Positions 33,890 through 46,095 of a stretch of DNA of 64,000 bases are shown here, one piece after another. The translations under genes were made by a program, and so were the position numbers. The DNA is taken from NCBI GenBank assembly GCA_036172665.1, contig CM069872.1, positions 46,052,101 to 46,116,100 of the forward strand, in the 5' to 3' direction. The stretch's first letter is position 1; each line of letters begins with the position of its first letter. This DNA comes from Prosopocoilus inquinatus. Its lineage: Eukaryota; Arthropoda; Insecta; Coleoptera; Lucanidae. Under the pieces are notes generated by a model. That model saw nothing but the letters and a program-made list of their open reading frames with translations, did not search any database and was not told the DNA's origin.

Positions 33890-36600
33890 AAAATTAGAAG
33901 AAAGAAATTAGAAGATGTTGCGAAAAAAAGATTACCTTTCAAGATTAACTGGAAGTAGTTGTAACAGAGACCAACTTTGAAATTTTAAATGGACATATAT
34001 ATCGAGTTAGGTATCATTGAATAGGATTTTTAAAAAGAATACTATTTTAAAAGTACTTAAAATTATTTAGTAGTACCACATTTACAATGCTACATCGGCG
34101 GATTATATTCCATTCAAAGCAATTAACGCGCTCGCTCATTAAATGTGTGTGTATTTTGATACATGGACCTTTGTACCCTAACTTTTAGAAAATGCACTTT
34201 GTCACTTCATTCAGTCGGTAATAATTTAGCAGTGATTATTCATTATTCATTTGTGCAGTTAGTCGATGATTTGCAGAAATGAACACGTCGCAATGAGTTA
34301 GTGAATCGGTAAGGTGTTGGCCTCGAATGAAGATTCAGGGAACATTTATGATAAAGTAAGAAACTAAAACAGTTTTTTTATGAAGAAATATAAAAAAGAG
34401 TGCCCGATTTTCCCGGCACATGTATTAAGGATAAAATCTGAAGCAATACTAATAAATCCGGTTATTCGGGATTATTACGGGAGAACTGTGCTGCATTATG
34501 TGTATTTTGCATCGTTATTTCACTGTTTATAAATCAAAGCGCTAAAATTTGTTTGCAAATGCATTTTACTATCCCATTAAAGTTTCGTAATTATGCATAT
34601 GTAAGCAACAAATAGAAACAGCGCAATCAGATCATTAATAAGGTTATGAAACAACAAAACATGAGATTAAATTACTGTGAGCGCCTCAATTAATATTTTA
34701 TTATGTTTCTGTATAATCACAAATTACAATACACTGTTTAGTTTGGCTCTATTATACGGAATTAGCTGTGCAAACAAAAGGTTCAATGTAGTGAATAATA
34801 CCGTGGAATGACATCCGGCGGTGGCGTTTTGTGTGGCAGGGTGCAGGCTGTGTAATGGAGGGTGTATCTAGGTATGTACGGCCGCCCTCGCTTCACGTTT
34901 CCCTGCACCTGTGACGCTGATTCACACTATTGAGACGCATTTCCACCATCCCGCTTCATTGTTTATACTTGAACACCTTGACAGGTAGAACTATGGATTT
35001 GGAGGGTCGCCTTTGGAAATCACATTGTTATTTATAAATGGGGATGCACGATTGCGCAACACTCCGCGATTGTTTCTTTGCCGAACGTATTCTGTGGGCA
35101 AATAAGTTTCTGACGGCTGAATATTGCATGCGTACGATTCTGATTTGTTACCCAAGATTTTCTGAATTATTTGTGACATTCGCAAACAATTTCTAAATGT
35201 ACGAACAACGAATACACGAGTTTGCTAAAAAAACAACAAATAATTTTCTTTTTGTACTTCTCAATTTCAAATAATTTATTTTCTAATGTTTCTCCTGGGA
35301 AAATTCTTGAAGAAGTGCATCCATATATCTTTTAATCGCTTGACAGTGCGCTTGTACACTTCTGCTATAAAGTTTTCGGAGTACGAGACATGCCACTGGC
35401 AGTAAGAAATTTTATGCTTTGCAATTATGAACCTTATAGCTTTTACAACCGTACCTGCTGCCCCGATAATAACACCGGTCATCGCAAACACAGCGATTTA
35501 ACACAGATGCGAACTTATTCAACCAACTTGAATAATCTGCTAGAAACACTTTCATTGTAGTTGGATGGATAAGAAATTTAACAAAATTTATTTTCTAAAT
35601 ATTATAACATGGGTAGTAAATAATGTGTGCATTATGAAATTAAAATTTCTGAAACTTTGGCAATTGAAATTAAATAAGTCAATAAAATAAAATCTGTTAT
35701 TTTTCGTTAATTAAATTTAACTTTCTAGTTTCATTAAATACACATATGTTTTGCAACTAATTAATAGCTTTGTTGAGCAGAACTTCTTAGCATTTATATT
35801 ATAATTATAATAAGAAACAAATTTAAATAATCTAGCTCATTCTATATATTTTTTCAAATACTCAAAAATCATTCACATATTTTCACAAAATAAATGTTAT
35901 ACGATTTAATCATTTTCTCTTTACTTCTAGATTAATGAAAACTTGCCAAACTTTGTGGATGAACTTTTCAACTTATTTTACTGATGTCAGATTTGAGAAG
36001 AAACTGAAAAGAAGAATATTATTTTTTCCTCTGTGGCGTAGAATGAAATATGTATATTACTTTTAACGCAAGTATTGCAATTTTTAAGTATTACACATAT
36101 CATTCTATATTCTAGGAGTTTAATACTATATTTGTTAAGTTTCCTAAATTTGTATGATTCTGAATAATTTTAATGAGTTAATTATTCGATCAATAAGTAT
36201 CATCAGTAAACTTATTATTCAAATGAAATTAAGTTATTTTAAATTTATTTCACTGTAAATTCTTACAATATTATATGATACCGTATAAAAAAGAATAACA
36301 TACACTGGAAAAAGTATTCAAGACTTTATTATTGAGAACAACGAAAAACTTATTACAAGTAAAAACAAAACTAAAGTAAAAATTAACAAAACAATAATTC
36401 ACGTATATATTTCCAAAAAAAAAAACAGACCAATAATACTGTGACATATTTCTCAATAATAAATTGGTAGACTTTATTATTGAGAACATTTATTTTACTT
36501 TTCCAATAATCAACGCATAATTTTTGTTTTATGCATACTTGATATATAAAATTGTTTTAGATTTTTTTTATATATTGTGCATCCTATACCATGAGTTTCT
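33890..36600. other. Intronic DNA, mostly AT-rich
   Basis: A GC-richer patch at 34800-35190 has no recognised content. A 20-bp word AGACTTTATTATTGAGAACA occurs at 36321-36340 and 36469-36488, with an inverted TCTCAATAATAAA between them at 36451. Confidence 0.4.
35276..35491 (-). pseudogene. Possible LINE C-terminal scrap
   Basis: The 71-codon frame contains TGVIIGAAGTVVKAIRF, which resembles the hydrophobic (V/I)PV(V/I)IGA.G.V.K.L stretch found at the ends of some metazoan LINE ORF2 proteins. The rest does not continue the similarity, and no reverse transcriptase motifs adjoin it. This call is weak. Confidence 0.22.
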
Positions 36601-36604
36601 TTTA

Positions 36605-36905
36605 CTCTGAACATGCAATGTAAATATCCGTATGGTCAATTTTAGAAAAAATAATAACACTTATTTTTAGTAAAAACATTTTAACTGTTTCAAATGTCCT
36701 TCACGTTTTAAATACTAATGCCAAACGATTATCAAATTCTTTCATAGTATTTTTTTAAATATTTCAGACATAATTCATGACATTCATAACTGACATTAAC
36801 ATCATATTTGTTTTATTGAAACTTGTTTGCATATTCTGCCATGCATTGACATGTTTTTTTTTATAACTGAACCTGGGAATATTTACCTTTTATGTTTAGA
36901 GTTAA
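36605..36905 (+). mobile_element. MITE-like dispersed repeat, copy 1
   Basis: The ends ACTCTGAACATGCAATGTAA and (inverted) AACTCTAAACATAAAAGGTA are imperfect terminal inverted repeats. The middle (36699-36858) is repeated in opposite orientation at 44240-44420, sharing TCCTTCACGTTTTAAA, CTTTCATAGTATTTTTT, TTCATGACATT and GCATTGACATGTT. Confidence 0.65.
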
Positions 36906-37224
36906 TAAAATAAGTCACGGTATGTATAGATGCTTCATTTTAGGATCCGCAGAAAAACATAACAGCATAAAAGTCATAGGTTTTTATGCGTGATGTCTCT
37001 TTATCACAAAGAACAAAAGGGTATTATAAAACAGAGGTTCGGTAAAATGAAACATAATTTTTCTTGATGTCGAAAATATTTTGCATGAATAGGTTTCTTG
37101 ACATGTGAGTAAGACGTGTATGATAAAATTGAATTGAAAATATCAATATATTAACATTTATAAAATAAAGATGACGTGAAAAAATGTAAAATATAACGGA
37201 AATGCTTAAATAGCATAATAGAAA

Positions 37225-37310
37225 CCGCTTAAATAGCGACATCCTGCGATCGCTTCTGCTGACGAAGCCCCAAATAGGACTGAAGCAGCTGTACAGAGGA
37301 ACGGGACAAA
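37225..37310 (+). mobile_element. Hammerhead-family retroposon, copy 4 (plus strand)
   Basis: The block begins AAATAGCGACATCCTGCGAT followed by CGCTT, matching the reverse of the AAGCGATCGTAAGATGTCGC ends of the other copies, and runs directly into the ribozyme. The middle section present in copies 1 and 2 is absent. Target duplications were not clear. Confidence 0.7.
37253..37299 (+). ncRNA. Hammerhead ribozyme motif, second copy
   Basis: Stem I CTTCTG (37253-37258) pairs with CAGAGG (37294-37299) over six pairs (one G-U). The core CTGACGA is at 37259-37265, stem II AGCCC/GGACT at 37266-37281 (one C-A mismatch), GAA at 37282-37284, self-complementary stem III CAGCTG inside GCAGCTGT (37285-37292), and the cleavage nucleotide A at 37293. 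Compared with the 2.5-kb copy, the A that closes stem III (position 15.1) is G, which may weaken cleavage. Stem I is one pair longer. Confidence 0.6.
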
Positions 37311-40176
37311 ATAACTAGAATCAAAATTGTGAGGTCTTCTATTTACTTAAAAATAAATAAAATCGAACATATGTCCTAATTGTTATTATTTTCTTAAAAT
37401 TATGTGAGCTTTCCGTATGGCAAAGTTTGTCGGTGAGCTAATAAATCACCCTGTATTTCATATTTACTAAAAATCTATTTATGTATTTCTCGTAATGAAA
37501 ATTTTAGAATCCACAGAAAAACATACACAAAACTACAAACGAATAAAATTTTTGTGAAGTCAAACAAACCAGAAGTGTATAAGGGCAGAAATTTGGTATA
37601 ATTATAATTTTTCAGATTAATTAACATCGTCGATCCTTTGTAGCAATTTAACATTTATATGTCTTTATAATATGATCTGAAATCCTGTTATTTAACAATA
37701 TAAAATATTCTAATAAAAAAAACATTTTTTGTTCAATTTTTAAGTTAAAGCAAAAGAGAACAAACAAATTCGCCACCGCGTCCGCGTTCGCAACCGCGCG
37801 TCGTTTCAATAAATACTCGGAACCAAATACTGGCAACGAAATTCAACAAACCATAAACATCTGCACCGGCCGGGGTTTAATAGGACCTAAGTAAACAACC
37901 CTCCTATCGGGGTGCGGAGAAAGTGTCTCTGTTCCTTAAGGTTCCAAATATATTAGGCCCGTTTCAATAAGGTTCAAATTCGAACGATTTTATTGCTTTT
38001 CATTTCGAAACTTTTAAGCATTAGTGTACTTATTTGATAGATTTTTCTAAACTAGGTACTGATGTTTGGTAACGAACATGCTTAAAATGCTTTTATTTTC
38101 ACAGCCTAAAGAAGAATGGAGCGCATGTATTACCCTGGGGAACCCCATACATTTAAACGCATGACTGATTGGTCAATAAGAAAATTTAACAATAAAGATA
38201 TTACGATGAATGCACTGAAGTACTGAATACCTTTTTGCAGTTCCAAAACACTAATGCACTCGTGTCTTTATTATTACCTTCAGCAAGCAGAATATTATCT
38301 ATCACGAACAGTGCCATATCCTAACTGCTTAGCTAAAGAAATATTAAAAACCGAAGCAAACGATTAAGAAAATCCATTACCTACTCTCCTTGAATCGTTC
38401 CATAAAGAACTTGTTAAATGGCCATGCAGTTAAATCTGTATTAATCTTAAAAATTTCAACTTACATCTAGATCGAGTATGTAAGATATTTGGCCGAACGT
38501 AAAAAGGTGTTATTGTTAGTTACTGGAGAGAATCACATGCCCTTCCTTCTAGCAAGCACGAAAAATGATTTAAACTATACAAAATTGAGGACGCAAGATG
38601 CATAATAGAGGGTAAAGAGTGTCTTTTTTTAAACTGTGGCCATAGCGATTTACTTGCCTATGTTGAACTAAAAATTTTAAGCTAATTTCAGTTTCTAATA
38701 ATCAATTAAATTATTTATTACAAATTACACATTGCCAGAGAAACAGGTGTATGTTTAATTTAATTTTTTTAAGATTAAAAGTGGAAATTTTTAATGAGAA
38801 AATATCAATCGAGTAGCTCAACATTAGAAAGTCTAAAATATCTGTGTGACGAATTAATTTTTGACTTTGACCTACTCGATTCATGTTAATAAAATACTCG
38901 TTAGTACAGAGTTTGCGGAAAAGCACCGTTACATTATAGGTGCATCGTTATAAATGAGAAAAGGTAATTAAGATTTCAAAACGGATGGGAAAAGCACCAG
39001 ATTTTAGATTATTTTTGAATACGGTGCTTCTACTATTCGTTTTCAAACGGTAATTGCATTTTCAAACTCTATAAACTTAACTAAATTTTCATATTAAAAT
39101 AATTAAGTTAATGAGGCGCTTCTTATTCTGGTGTTGTGCATTTTGTAATAGATTATCAAATACAAATTTTTTTAACAAAATATTAGTTAATATGAGGCAA
39201 AATTTTTAGCATGTAAATCCGTATGGTCACAGTTAAAAAACAGCATTGTTTAGTGTTTTCCCTGATCCTAAAACTATAGAGGAGGGCCCTAGGAACAGTT
39301 GCCGCCTCATTCTAGCAGTTTAATGAATGTTTTGCAAATTCCTGTCGGTTCTCGAATCGATGCCGATAAAACCAGATGTTAATACGAAGTTTAAAGATAT
39401 TTTTTCTAATTACGAGTGCGTGAATTGACACAGCGAATAGTGCACCGTGAAATAATTTAAGTGTCATTGTGTAAGTAACCTAACTGCTAGTATGATAATA
39501 TACTACCTACAAAAACTTAGTTTCTATTAAAATACCATACAAATAATACAAACAATCCTGTTTACCTTTTTTTTACAATTAATAAATAAATACGTATAGT
39601 ATTAAGGGAGCTATTTAAAGTATCTGACCTATTGCTTTTTAATACAGAGTCACCAGGAACATGTCTTAAGTCTTCTTGACATATATTTTAAAAGATGTAC
39701 CTTGATTAAAATGATGACATTTTTTCGTCAAGACTGCAATTGAGCTGATTTAAAGTCTCTGTTTGGAATTTGGTTAGCTTTGAATACCTATTCGATATAG
39801 TTTCGAACGTATACAATTGTATTTAGATTAGGGGGCAGTTCAAAATCCTTATAACAACCATTGTGGTCTCTTGAACTACTGAAGTTCTTTATGGGCAGAC
39901 AATATTTTTCACTAACAGAAAGCTATCACTTGTAAAACTTGCGTAAAGTACTAAAATTCAAGAATATTTTATGACCATGACCACTGGGCGCTCCTATGAA
40001 AAGATGTCACTCCAAATCGTCCACGAACAGCCGCCAAAATTCGTATTTGGATTTGTGAATCTGCAGTCCGTACACTCCGACCTTTCTTAGGATCGAATAA
40101 TATGGAAGCTTGTGCTTCTTGCTTGCTCTTGCCTTAAATCCCTTGATTTTTATATAATCGTTGTGTTTAGAATATA
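37311..40176. other. AT-rich intronic DNA, nothing recognised
   Basis: Scattered minus-strand frames of 60-75 codons are typical of chance. A GC patch at 37770-37900 (CGCCACCGCGTCCGCGTTCG) has no identity. AATCACCCTGTATTTC at 37445 is a possible orphan end of a CAGGGTGATT-type transposon. Confidence 0.4.
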
Positions 40177-40460
40177 TCGGGTGATTCAGAATAAGTATCC
40201 GACTCCTTAGTATTTGAGTCCTTTCAACAATCAACCTCCTATGAATCCAAAATAGAAATCATGATTCATTTCTTACGTATGCACACACAAGTTGTAAATC
40301 TGAATGAATTAATTGCTTGTCACAATTTTTTCCCGCACAAAGTCGTAAAGTCTTTTACAGTTTCAGTTCAAGGTAAACGTTCAGCGTTTCGTTTTACTCT
40401 GTGAAGGTCGAACCGCAGCTGTACCAGTGCCCATCAACACTTGTTTTGAATCACCCAGTA
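40177..40460. mobile_element. Short TIR element related to the 1.1-kb transposon
   Basis: The ends CGGGTGATTCAGAATAAG (left) and CTTGTTTTGAATCACCCAG (right) are inverted repeats. Internal words AATCAACCTCCTATGAATCC and TCTTTTACAGTTTCAGTTCA match the element at 10.3-11.5 kb. At about 280 bp it is an internally deleted, non-autonomous relative. Confidence 0.7.
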
Positions 40461-41447
40461 TTTACAATAAAAATTTGTTCAGGCAGATGATTTCGTTTTC
40501 TGCCTTTTGTACATACAGAGTAATTGAGTCATTAAAAGTTTACAGATTCCCAATTTGGATTTAAAATAAAACAAAATTAGATTAAAATGTGTTATAAAAG
40601 TGATTATCGGAGGGAAATGAAAAAAAAGGATACAGGCACGCAATATTTTAGTGCAGAGCTGATAATTTTTTTCAGATTCTAGGATCTTCAAAACAAAAAC
40701 AGAATTATGATTCTGATTTTAATAGACTAAACACGCACGGAATAACTACATCCCTCTGTTGTACAATGATGGATTTATGGCGTATCTCTTGAATTCATAA
40801 AGCAATTAATTGCTGATAGCGTACAGTTTAAACCGACATAAACAAGTAGCTGAAAAATGATAAGCAAAACATGAGAGCATGCAACAAAGGTTAAACAGAT
40901 TTAGAGATGGAAGGTAACAACATATGCCGAGCGCGTGTGTATTATTCATGGTTCCAGATAAAACATTTCCAGAATTATGGGTGTTTTGGGGCACGTATAG
41001 TTTAATGACTTCGTTATCCACTGTATGTTATGTACGCAAAAACAATTAAATCAACTGGTCATTGGAAGTCTCTCGAGATAACGAACTCATTAATTCTCAT
41101 TTGCCAGAGCTGGTTCCGTTGCTCTTCATAATTGGGAAACTCGCGACTGAATATGTTAGGATATTTTGTTACGTCGAATGTTAAATCCTCGTCCGTTCGC
41201 TCCTGAGCGTATTATCTAACCTTTTAATAATCAACTCGTCGGCATGGTATTTCGTTTTGTTCTTATTTTACGCGTCGCTTACTTTATACATATTTTGTTA
41301 CATTTCCAAAGCTTTACGGACATGATTTTCTGACTTAATTTATACGAAAATTTTTTGTTTAATATGCCTCCCAGTACGCATTAAAAATAAACACATTTAC
41401 TCACGCGAATATAATTAAAAAATAAATCTTAATTTATATGCAAAATA

Positions 41448-41752
41448 TATTTACATTACACTTTCATACGAATGACGAGACGAACCGCGAGGCGAGTGGG
41501 CGAGGCGAATGTATAATCGGTCACACGGTGTTCGCCTTGCCCTTTGGCCTCGTCGCTCGTGACGTGGTCTCTTGGGGACGAATCAAAGACCTGACGACGC
41601 AAACTCGTATGGAACGTATATATCTACATGCTTGTGCTCGTGTTTCGAATAGCCACATTCGTCCACTCGCCTCGATATAGTCGCACGAATCATTCGCGTC
41701 GTGGAGGCGAAACGCGAGTGCAAATGTGTAAAGGCGACATTAAATAAACAAC
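41448..41752. mobile_element. GC-rich inverted-repeat element beside the exon
   Basis: GAGGCGAGTGG (about 41491) and its inverted copy CCACTCGCCTC (about 41663), together with several GAGGCGAA/TTCGCCT words, give an imperfect inverted layout. The right end, read in reverse, starts TTTAATGTCGCCTTTACACA, a style common to insect MITEs. It lies only about 90 bp downstream of the exon at 41840-41994. Confidence 0.5.
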
Positions 41753-41839
41753 GGCCGCTCGTCATCTAATTTTTCTTTTCGTAGTCCTTCCATGAATTAT
41801 AAAGATGCTATATATAAATTGTAAAAAAGAATAACTCAC

Positions 41840-41994
41840 AGTTTGCTTATTGTTGTGGATCTTTTCGAGCATTTGATTCAACCAATCCCATTGTTTCTTC
41901 GCCTCCTCCTCGTTCACGTTCCTCTTCATTAAGTTGGTGTTCAGCACGATGATCTGCAGCCTAAATATTTTCCTCTCGATCATATAATAACCAC
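41840..41994 (-). CDS. SMPDL3-like: Next internal exon of the same SMPDL3-like phosphodiesterase
   Basis: This exon of 155 nt (two bases plus 51 codons) follows the acceptor TTGTTGCAG at 41995 and ends at the donor GTGAGT (41839-41834). The incoming split codon G|GT gives Gly, so the joined protein reads FETGGYYMIERKIFRLQ, IIVLNTNLMKRN, then EEEAKKQWDWLNQMLEKI and HNNKQT. This matches the family stretch GG(F/Y)Y, a beta strand ending in LNT, and Q(F/W)xWLxxxLxxA, which precedes the next strand and the GHxPPG metal motif. The exon ends in phase 0, so the following exon should start with V-Y/W-hydrophobic-x-GH. I searched the minus strand down to position 1 for a GHxPPG codon pattern and found none, so the downstream exons probably lie outside the window. 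Phase agreement, splice signals and family order make this call strong. Confidence 0.9.
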
Positions 41995-42009
41995 CTGCAA
42001 CAAAAACGT

Positions 42010-43470
42010 CTAGATTGAATTAAATCGGAGAAAATAAGTTTCTGATGTTTTGATTAAGTTCTGTAAAGTTGGGGGCGCGCTCAAATGAATAAACGCACGG
42101 CAGGACATCTCAATTTTGTAGTCGATAAATAATTCCTTCCGCCTTAATTAATCAAAAAAGTTACAGGCTAAGTCGAGCCATTTATCAATTCTAAATCAAA
42201 TCTATTCAGTAAATTAAATAGACCGAGGGTATGCCCGAGCACGTTTCAGATTTATTTGTTTATAAACCGGAATGTATGCTTTACTGTTTTCATTTTCCGT
42301 GATGTGTAGTACATCTGCCAAATTCAATTTTGTTATATTAACTATTTGGTTAGGAATACATGCGGTATATCTAGATTTGTATAGGAAAAGTCCAACAGAA
42401 AATCTAAAATCTATAAGTTCTCAGAGTTATATTGCTTTCATTTTATTGTACTTTTGCTTATGTACCGTGCAACAGATGGATCGCATTTGTTTTTGTTTTT
42501 TGATGTGAAGGTTTATATACCGAACTTTCTTTATTAAACTTTACTTTTATGTTATTAGTTAGTAGTAAGTACAGTTTGCTTTAATCATTTTATAAATTTT
42601 GCTTAATTACAACAAGAACGTTCTAATTTTATGTTTATAAAAATATGCTTAATTTAAAGGTTTTTGTATTGAGAAGACTTTCTGTCTGAAGTGGAATTAA
42701 ACTCACAATCAGTCATGTACCTAGCCATCGAATTTTAAGTCAAAGTTCCGTGCATAAAGCTGCCAATCGAAACACTATTTACTTTATTTTCTGCGCTGTT
42801 AATGTAAAACGTTAAAAGGAACGAATGCGCTCCGAACCAATCGAATATTACAAACTTTAAAAGGTTTAATACATTTGACGCTTACAGCGCTGCCGTCAGT
42901 GAGCTTAATCGAAAAGTGGTTCCTGTTACATATTCAGAGTAGGAAGGAGTAAGTATTAGGAGTTCGAGTTATAAAAACGGACGGAAAGGTTTTCCGTGTG
43001 ATTTAGTACAAAAAATTACGTTGATAAATAATTCATGTCCGGGCGCAGCATCCGTAACTTCGACGTTGTCTCACACACTTTCTGCGAAAAATTACGCCAC
43101 GTCCTCTTCCGTCGCTGCTAAATATCTTATCGCCGGAACAATCGTCGCCGAAGAACTATATGAATGTAGTTTGAAGACGTAAACTGCAAACCAGAACGTA
43201 TAGCGTGTTTGCACTAGACTTTATAAATCGTTTATTTGATTTAAAATTGACTCAAGTCGTACAAAAGCTTAACCCCCAAAACGCTAAATATTTCAGCGCT
43301 CACCAACAAAGTACAATAAAGTCTTTGTCTACTGTAAGCCTTACACAGGCTTCTGTATTATTCACATTCGCAAGTACAACATTAACATAACTTCAGTTTA
43401 ATTAATTTAAAGGATGTAAGCTAAACTCTGAATAACTCAAATATTTCTGCGTTTTCCTCTTAATTTATGT
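42010..43470. other. Intronic DNA upstream of the 41.9-kb exon
   Basis: Apart from a GC-richer patch at 43020-43150, this is AT-rich and unrecognised. Confidence 0.4.
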
Positions 43471-43478
43471 ACATTTCC

Positions 43479-43500
43479 ATGACAGTGCTCTTACTGTCAT
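43479..43500. repeat. Perfect 8-bp hairpin
   Basis: ATGACAGT, loop GCTCTT, ACTGTCAT. Confidence 0.6.
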
Positions 43501-43807
43501 CAGTTATGTTGTATTTTAAGTGTCTTTTTGTTGTTTCGAATAAATGCCAATCTGTATAAAATGTTACAAGTGCAAAAAGTATGGAATTGATAAGAAGAAA
43601 GAAACATTTGAGCAATAAAAAAATACTACATTGAAGTTAAAATAAAAGTAAATTATATGAAATTAGATAAAGAAGCTTTCCTGTCACAATGGTTTAAGAA
43701 TTTAAAATTTTCTGATATGAGTTTGACAAATACAAAAATGATAAATGCCAAGTTTTTATCTTGTATATTTTTAACTTTTTGAATTTGAAGTTAGAATTTG
43801 AACCAAT

Positions 43808-43990
43808 AAGAGACAGTTGTACCAAGGGGGTTTAAAGCGACGTTCAACTGAACCAGGTCCAAAGTAAACAAATTCGCAAAGAACCTTAAGGATATACGAC
43901 GATTAATGTATTCATAAATAACATTTTGTTCACTTTGAACCTAGTTCAGTTGAACGGCGGTTTAAACCCTTATGGTACAATTGTCTCTAA
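43808..43990. mobile_element. MITE with about 63-bp TIRs
   Basis: GAGACAGTTGTACCAAGGG through TTCAACTGAACCAGGTCCAA (43810-43872) is repeated inverted at 43926-43989 (TGAACCTAGTTCAGTTGAAC to GGTACAATTGTCTCT) at roughly 85 percent by eye. The interior is about 50 bp and non-coding. Confidence 0.75.
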
Positions 43991-44120
43991 GGTCCCGTTT
44001 TACAAATGCGATTCAATTTTGAGCTGAGGCTTAAACCCTTAAACGATTCTCAACAATTATTATGAAGGATTTAAGCTTCGACTTAAAGTTAAACCATCAT
44101 TAAAACTGGGCCTAAGAGTC
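43988..44120. mobile_element. Second MITE abutting the first
   Basis: The left end TAAGGTCCCGTTTTACAAAT and the inverted right end CTTAGGCCCAGTTTTAATGA are related, and internal GAGGCTTAAACCC/GAAGCTTAAATCC continues the symmetry. It starts exactly where the previous MITE ends. Confidence 0.6.
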
Positions 44121-44199
44121 TAGTTTAGTAATTAGCCAGACCGTAGCCAACCGAAATATAGAATTTCAAATTCTAATGTTTAATATACCGTGAACTTTT

Positions 44200-44440
44200 T
44201 TCAACTCTGGACATACAATGTAAACATGTATATCTATATTCAGCTTAAAAAAGAACATGTCAATGCATCGCGTGATATGCAACCAAGTTTAAATAAAACA
44301 AATGTGACGTTATTGTCAATTATGAAATGTCATGAATTATATCTCAAACATTAAGAAAAAATACTATGAAAGCACTTGATGAAGGTTTAGCATTATTGTT
44401 TAAAACGTGAAGGACGATATTTACAGTATAATGTCTATAC
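44200..44440 (-). mobile_element. MITE-like dispersed repeat, copy 2 (inverted relative to 36.7 kb)
   Basis: It shares AACATGTCAATGCAT, ATGAAATGTCATGAATTAT, AAAAAATACTATGAAAG and TTTAAAACGTGAAGGAC with the reverse of 36699-36858. Both copies are old and non-coding. Confidence 0.65.
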
Positions 44441-45364
44441 TTACAAAATAAATCTTAACTAGGTAGCTTGCAATGCTGGTTCGCTTTTGCGTATTTAAAA
44501 GTTTTATTATTTAGTTAGCTTAGCGGATTTTATTTTACCTTGAAATTAACACAGTACTTTATACAAGAAATTTTAATCGCCATCGCTAAATTGAATGCCA
44601 AGAAATGGAGGATGATCCTCCATCCTCCGTCAGCACAGTCATGAAAGTGTAAATAAAAAAAGTGTAAATATTGCACGCGCGCAATGAAATAATGTAAGCC
44701 TGACGTTTTGTTGATAAACATTAATTTAATTATTGTGGACAGTTTCATCGGACCGCCGCCGCAATGTGGCGGCGTATTTCAACAAAACCGGGAATATTTC
44801 AGGTTTGTCACGTGACGCAAACGCAAACGCGCGCAAAAAAAACTCTTTTGTTCCAGTGGTTAACAATAGAATATAAATTGTTATGGTTTAGGCCGAGCGG
44901 ATAGTGATAGAACGGTTCATTGCATTCGCGAAAGTATTATTATTTGTAATGAAATGATGAAAATACGTAAACTGAATTGCCTCATCTGTAGCGAAAATAC
45001 GAGTGTACAATTGAAAAGTTCATCAAGTGGTTTTTGCATGTTTCATAACATACGGGCTTGACTGGTTACAAAACTAGATTCCTATTGGTTCAGATATGGA
45101 GGCTACGCCCATAAAAATCCGGAGTTAAATTTTAACACATTTTGGACGCCAGGGAACGGTGTTTTCTCGCGTCCATCAGTTTGTGAAGTTAAGAAAGACG
45201 GAGTTTAAAAGCAGGAGTAGAGCTTAACCTTGTTGGAGTAAATATTGTGAAGCAGGCCGTGAATTGAAAGATCCACGCGTAACGTCGTTTTGACATTTTT
45301 AAATGGATTTACACAAATTGAAAAAAAAAAAACACTTTCTAGTATCATAACTACGATTGGTCTT

Positions 45365-45500
45365 TTATTCAAAACCCTATGGGCCAGTTTTTCAATCGGG
45401 GATTAGCTTTAAACTTCGTTTTATTTCTGTACAAACAATTGTCCTTGCAATTGTTATCAAGGGAATAAGCTTAAAGCCTGTGCTTAAAGTTAAATTGTAT
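45365..45500. mobile_element. Diverged MITE-like inverted repeat
   Basis: GGGCCAGTTTTTCAATCGGG with AGCTTTAAAC, against inverted AAGCTTAAAGCC and TTAAATTGTATTGG, resembles the layout of the 43.99-kb element. The alignment is weak. Confidence 0.35.
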
Positions 45501-45969
45501 TGGAAACACCGAAGGTGTCGGGGAGATTCTGTAACTTATTAACGGGCTGTTAAAATTTAGAGGTGCTTTAAAATTTAAAACGCAATGTTATGATTGGTAG
45601 TTACCACAGCAACAAAATTTAATAGCCTTTTAAATTTAACGCTTTTGATGCAGAATAAGCCCCTTATGAGTAATTAAATATAGTCGTTTTTTCAGAAAAA
45701 TTAATGTAGGTGAGTTCTCTAAATCAGCGGTTTCCACAATTTATGTTGCTCTATGCTCTATGCTCTTGTTCCACTTTCCGCACCTATTTTTACACCTGTC
45801 ACACTTCCTAGGGGCCGGGTCTCTTAGTTTGGAAATCGCTGCTCTAAATTATTTATTTAAAATTACGAAATATGTTGAAAGTATGGATCACATTCATTAA
45901 TACATTTTATAACCTTACTTGAAAATTATTTATTACAATTTTCAACGCCACTGGATTGTTAAAAAATGA

Positions 45970-46095
45970 TCATTTTGTTGACTTAATTTCCGGATACATA
46001 TTATCCATTATTTCCTGAGTATTAGCATCAACTTCGTCTTTACGTTTTCTTTTTGTTGCTTCTCTGCCTGGTTTACCCAAAATGCTACAACTTTT
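45970..46095 (-). pseudogene. Short basic open fragment of unknown origin
   Basis: The minus strand reads SILGKPGREATKRKRKDE, VDANTQEIMDNMYPEIKSTK, then stop. A T9-AG acceptor-like tract lies just upstream, but an in-frame stop falls between them. Charged, non-AT-biased residues make it look like a decayed coding end, for example of a mobile-element protein. No family was recognised. Confidence 0.25.

Noticed and set aside
34300..34345. tRNA-like A box near GGTAAGGTGTTGGCCTCGAA
   Set aside because: No B box follows at the right spacing and no cloverleaf can be drawn.
36321..36488. Direct 20-bp repeats as a target-site duplication
   Set aside because: The enclosed 128 bp has no transposon ends, and an inverted copy of the word lies between the repeats, suggesting local rearrangement of AT-rich sequence.
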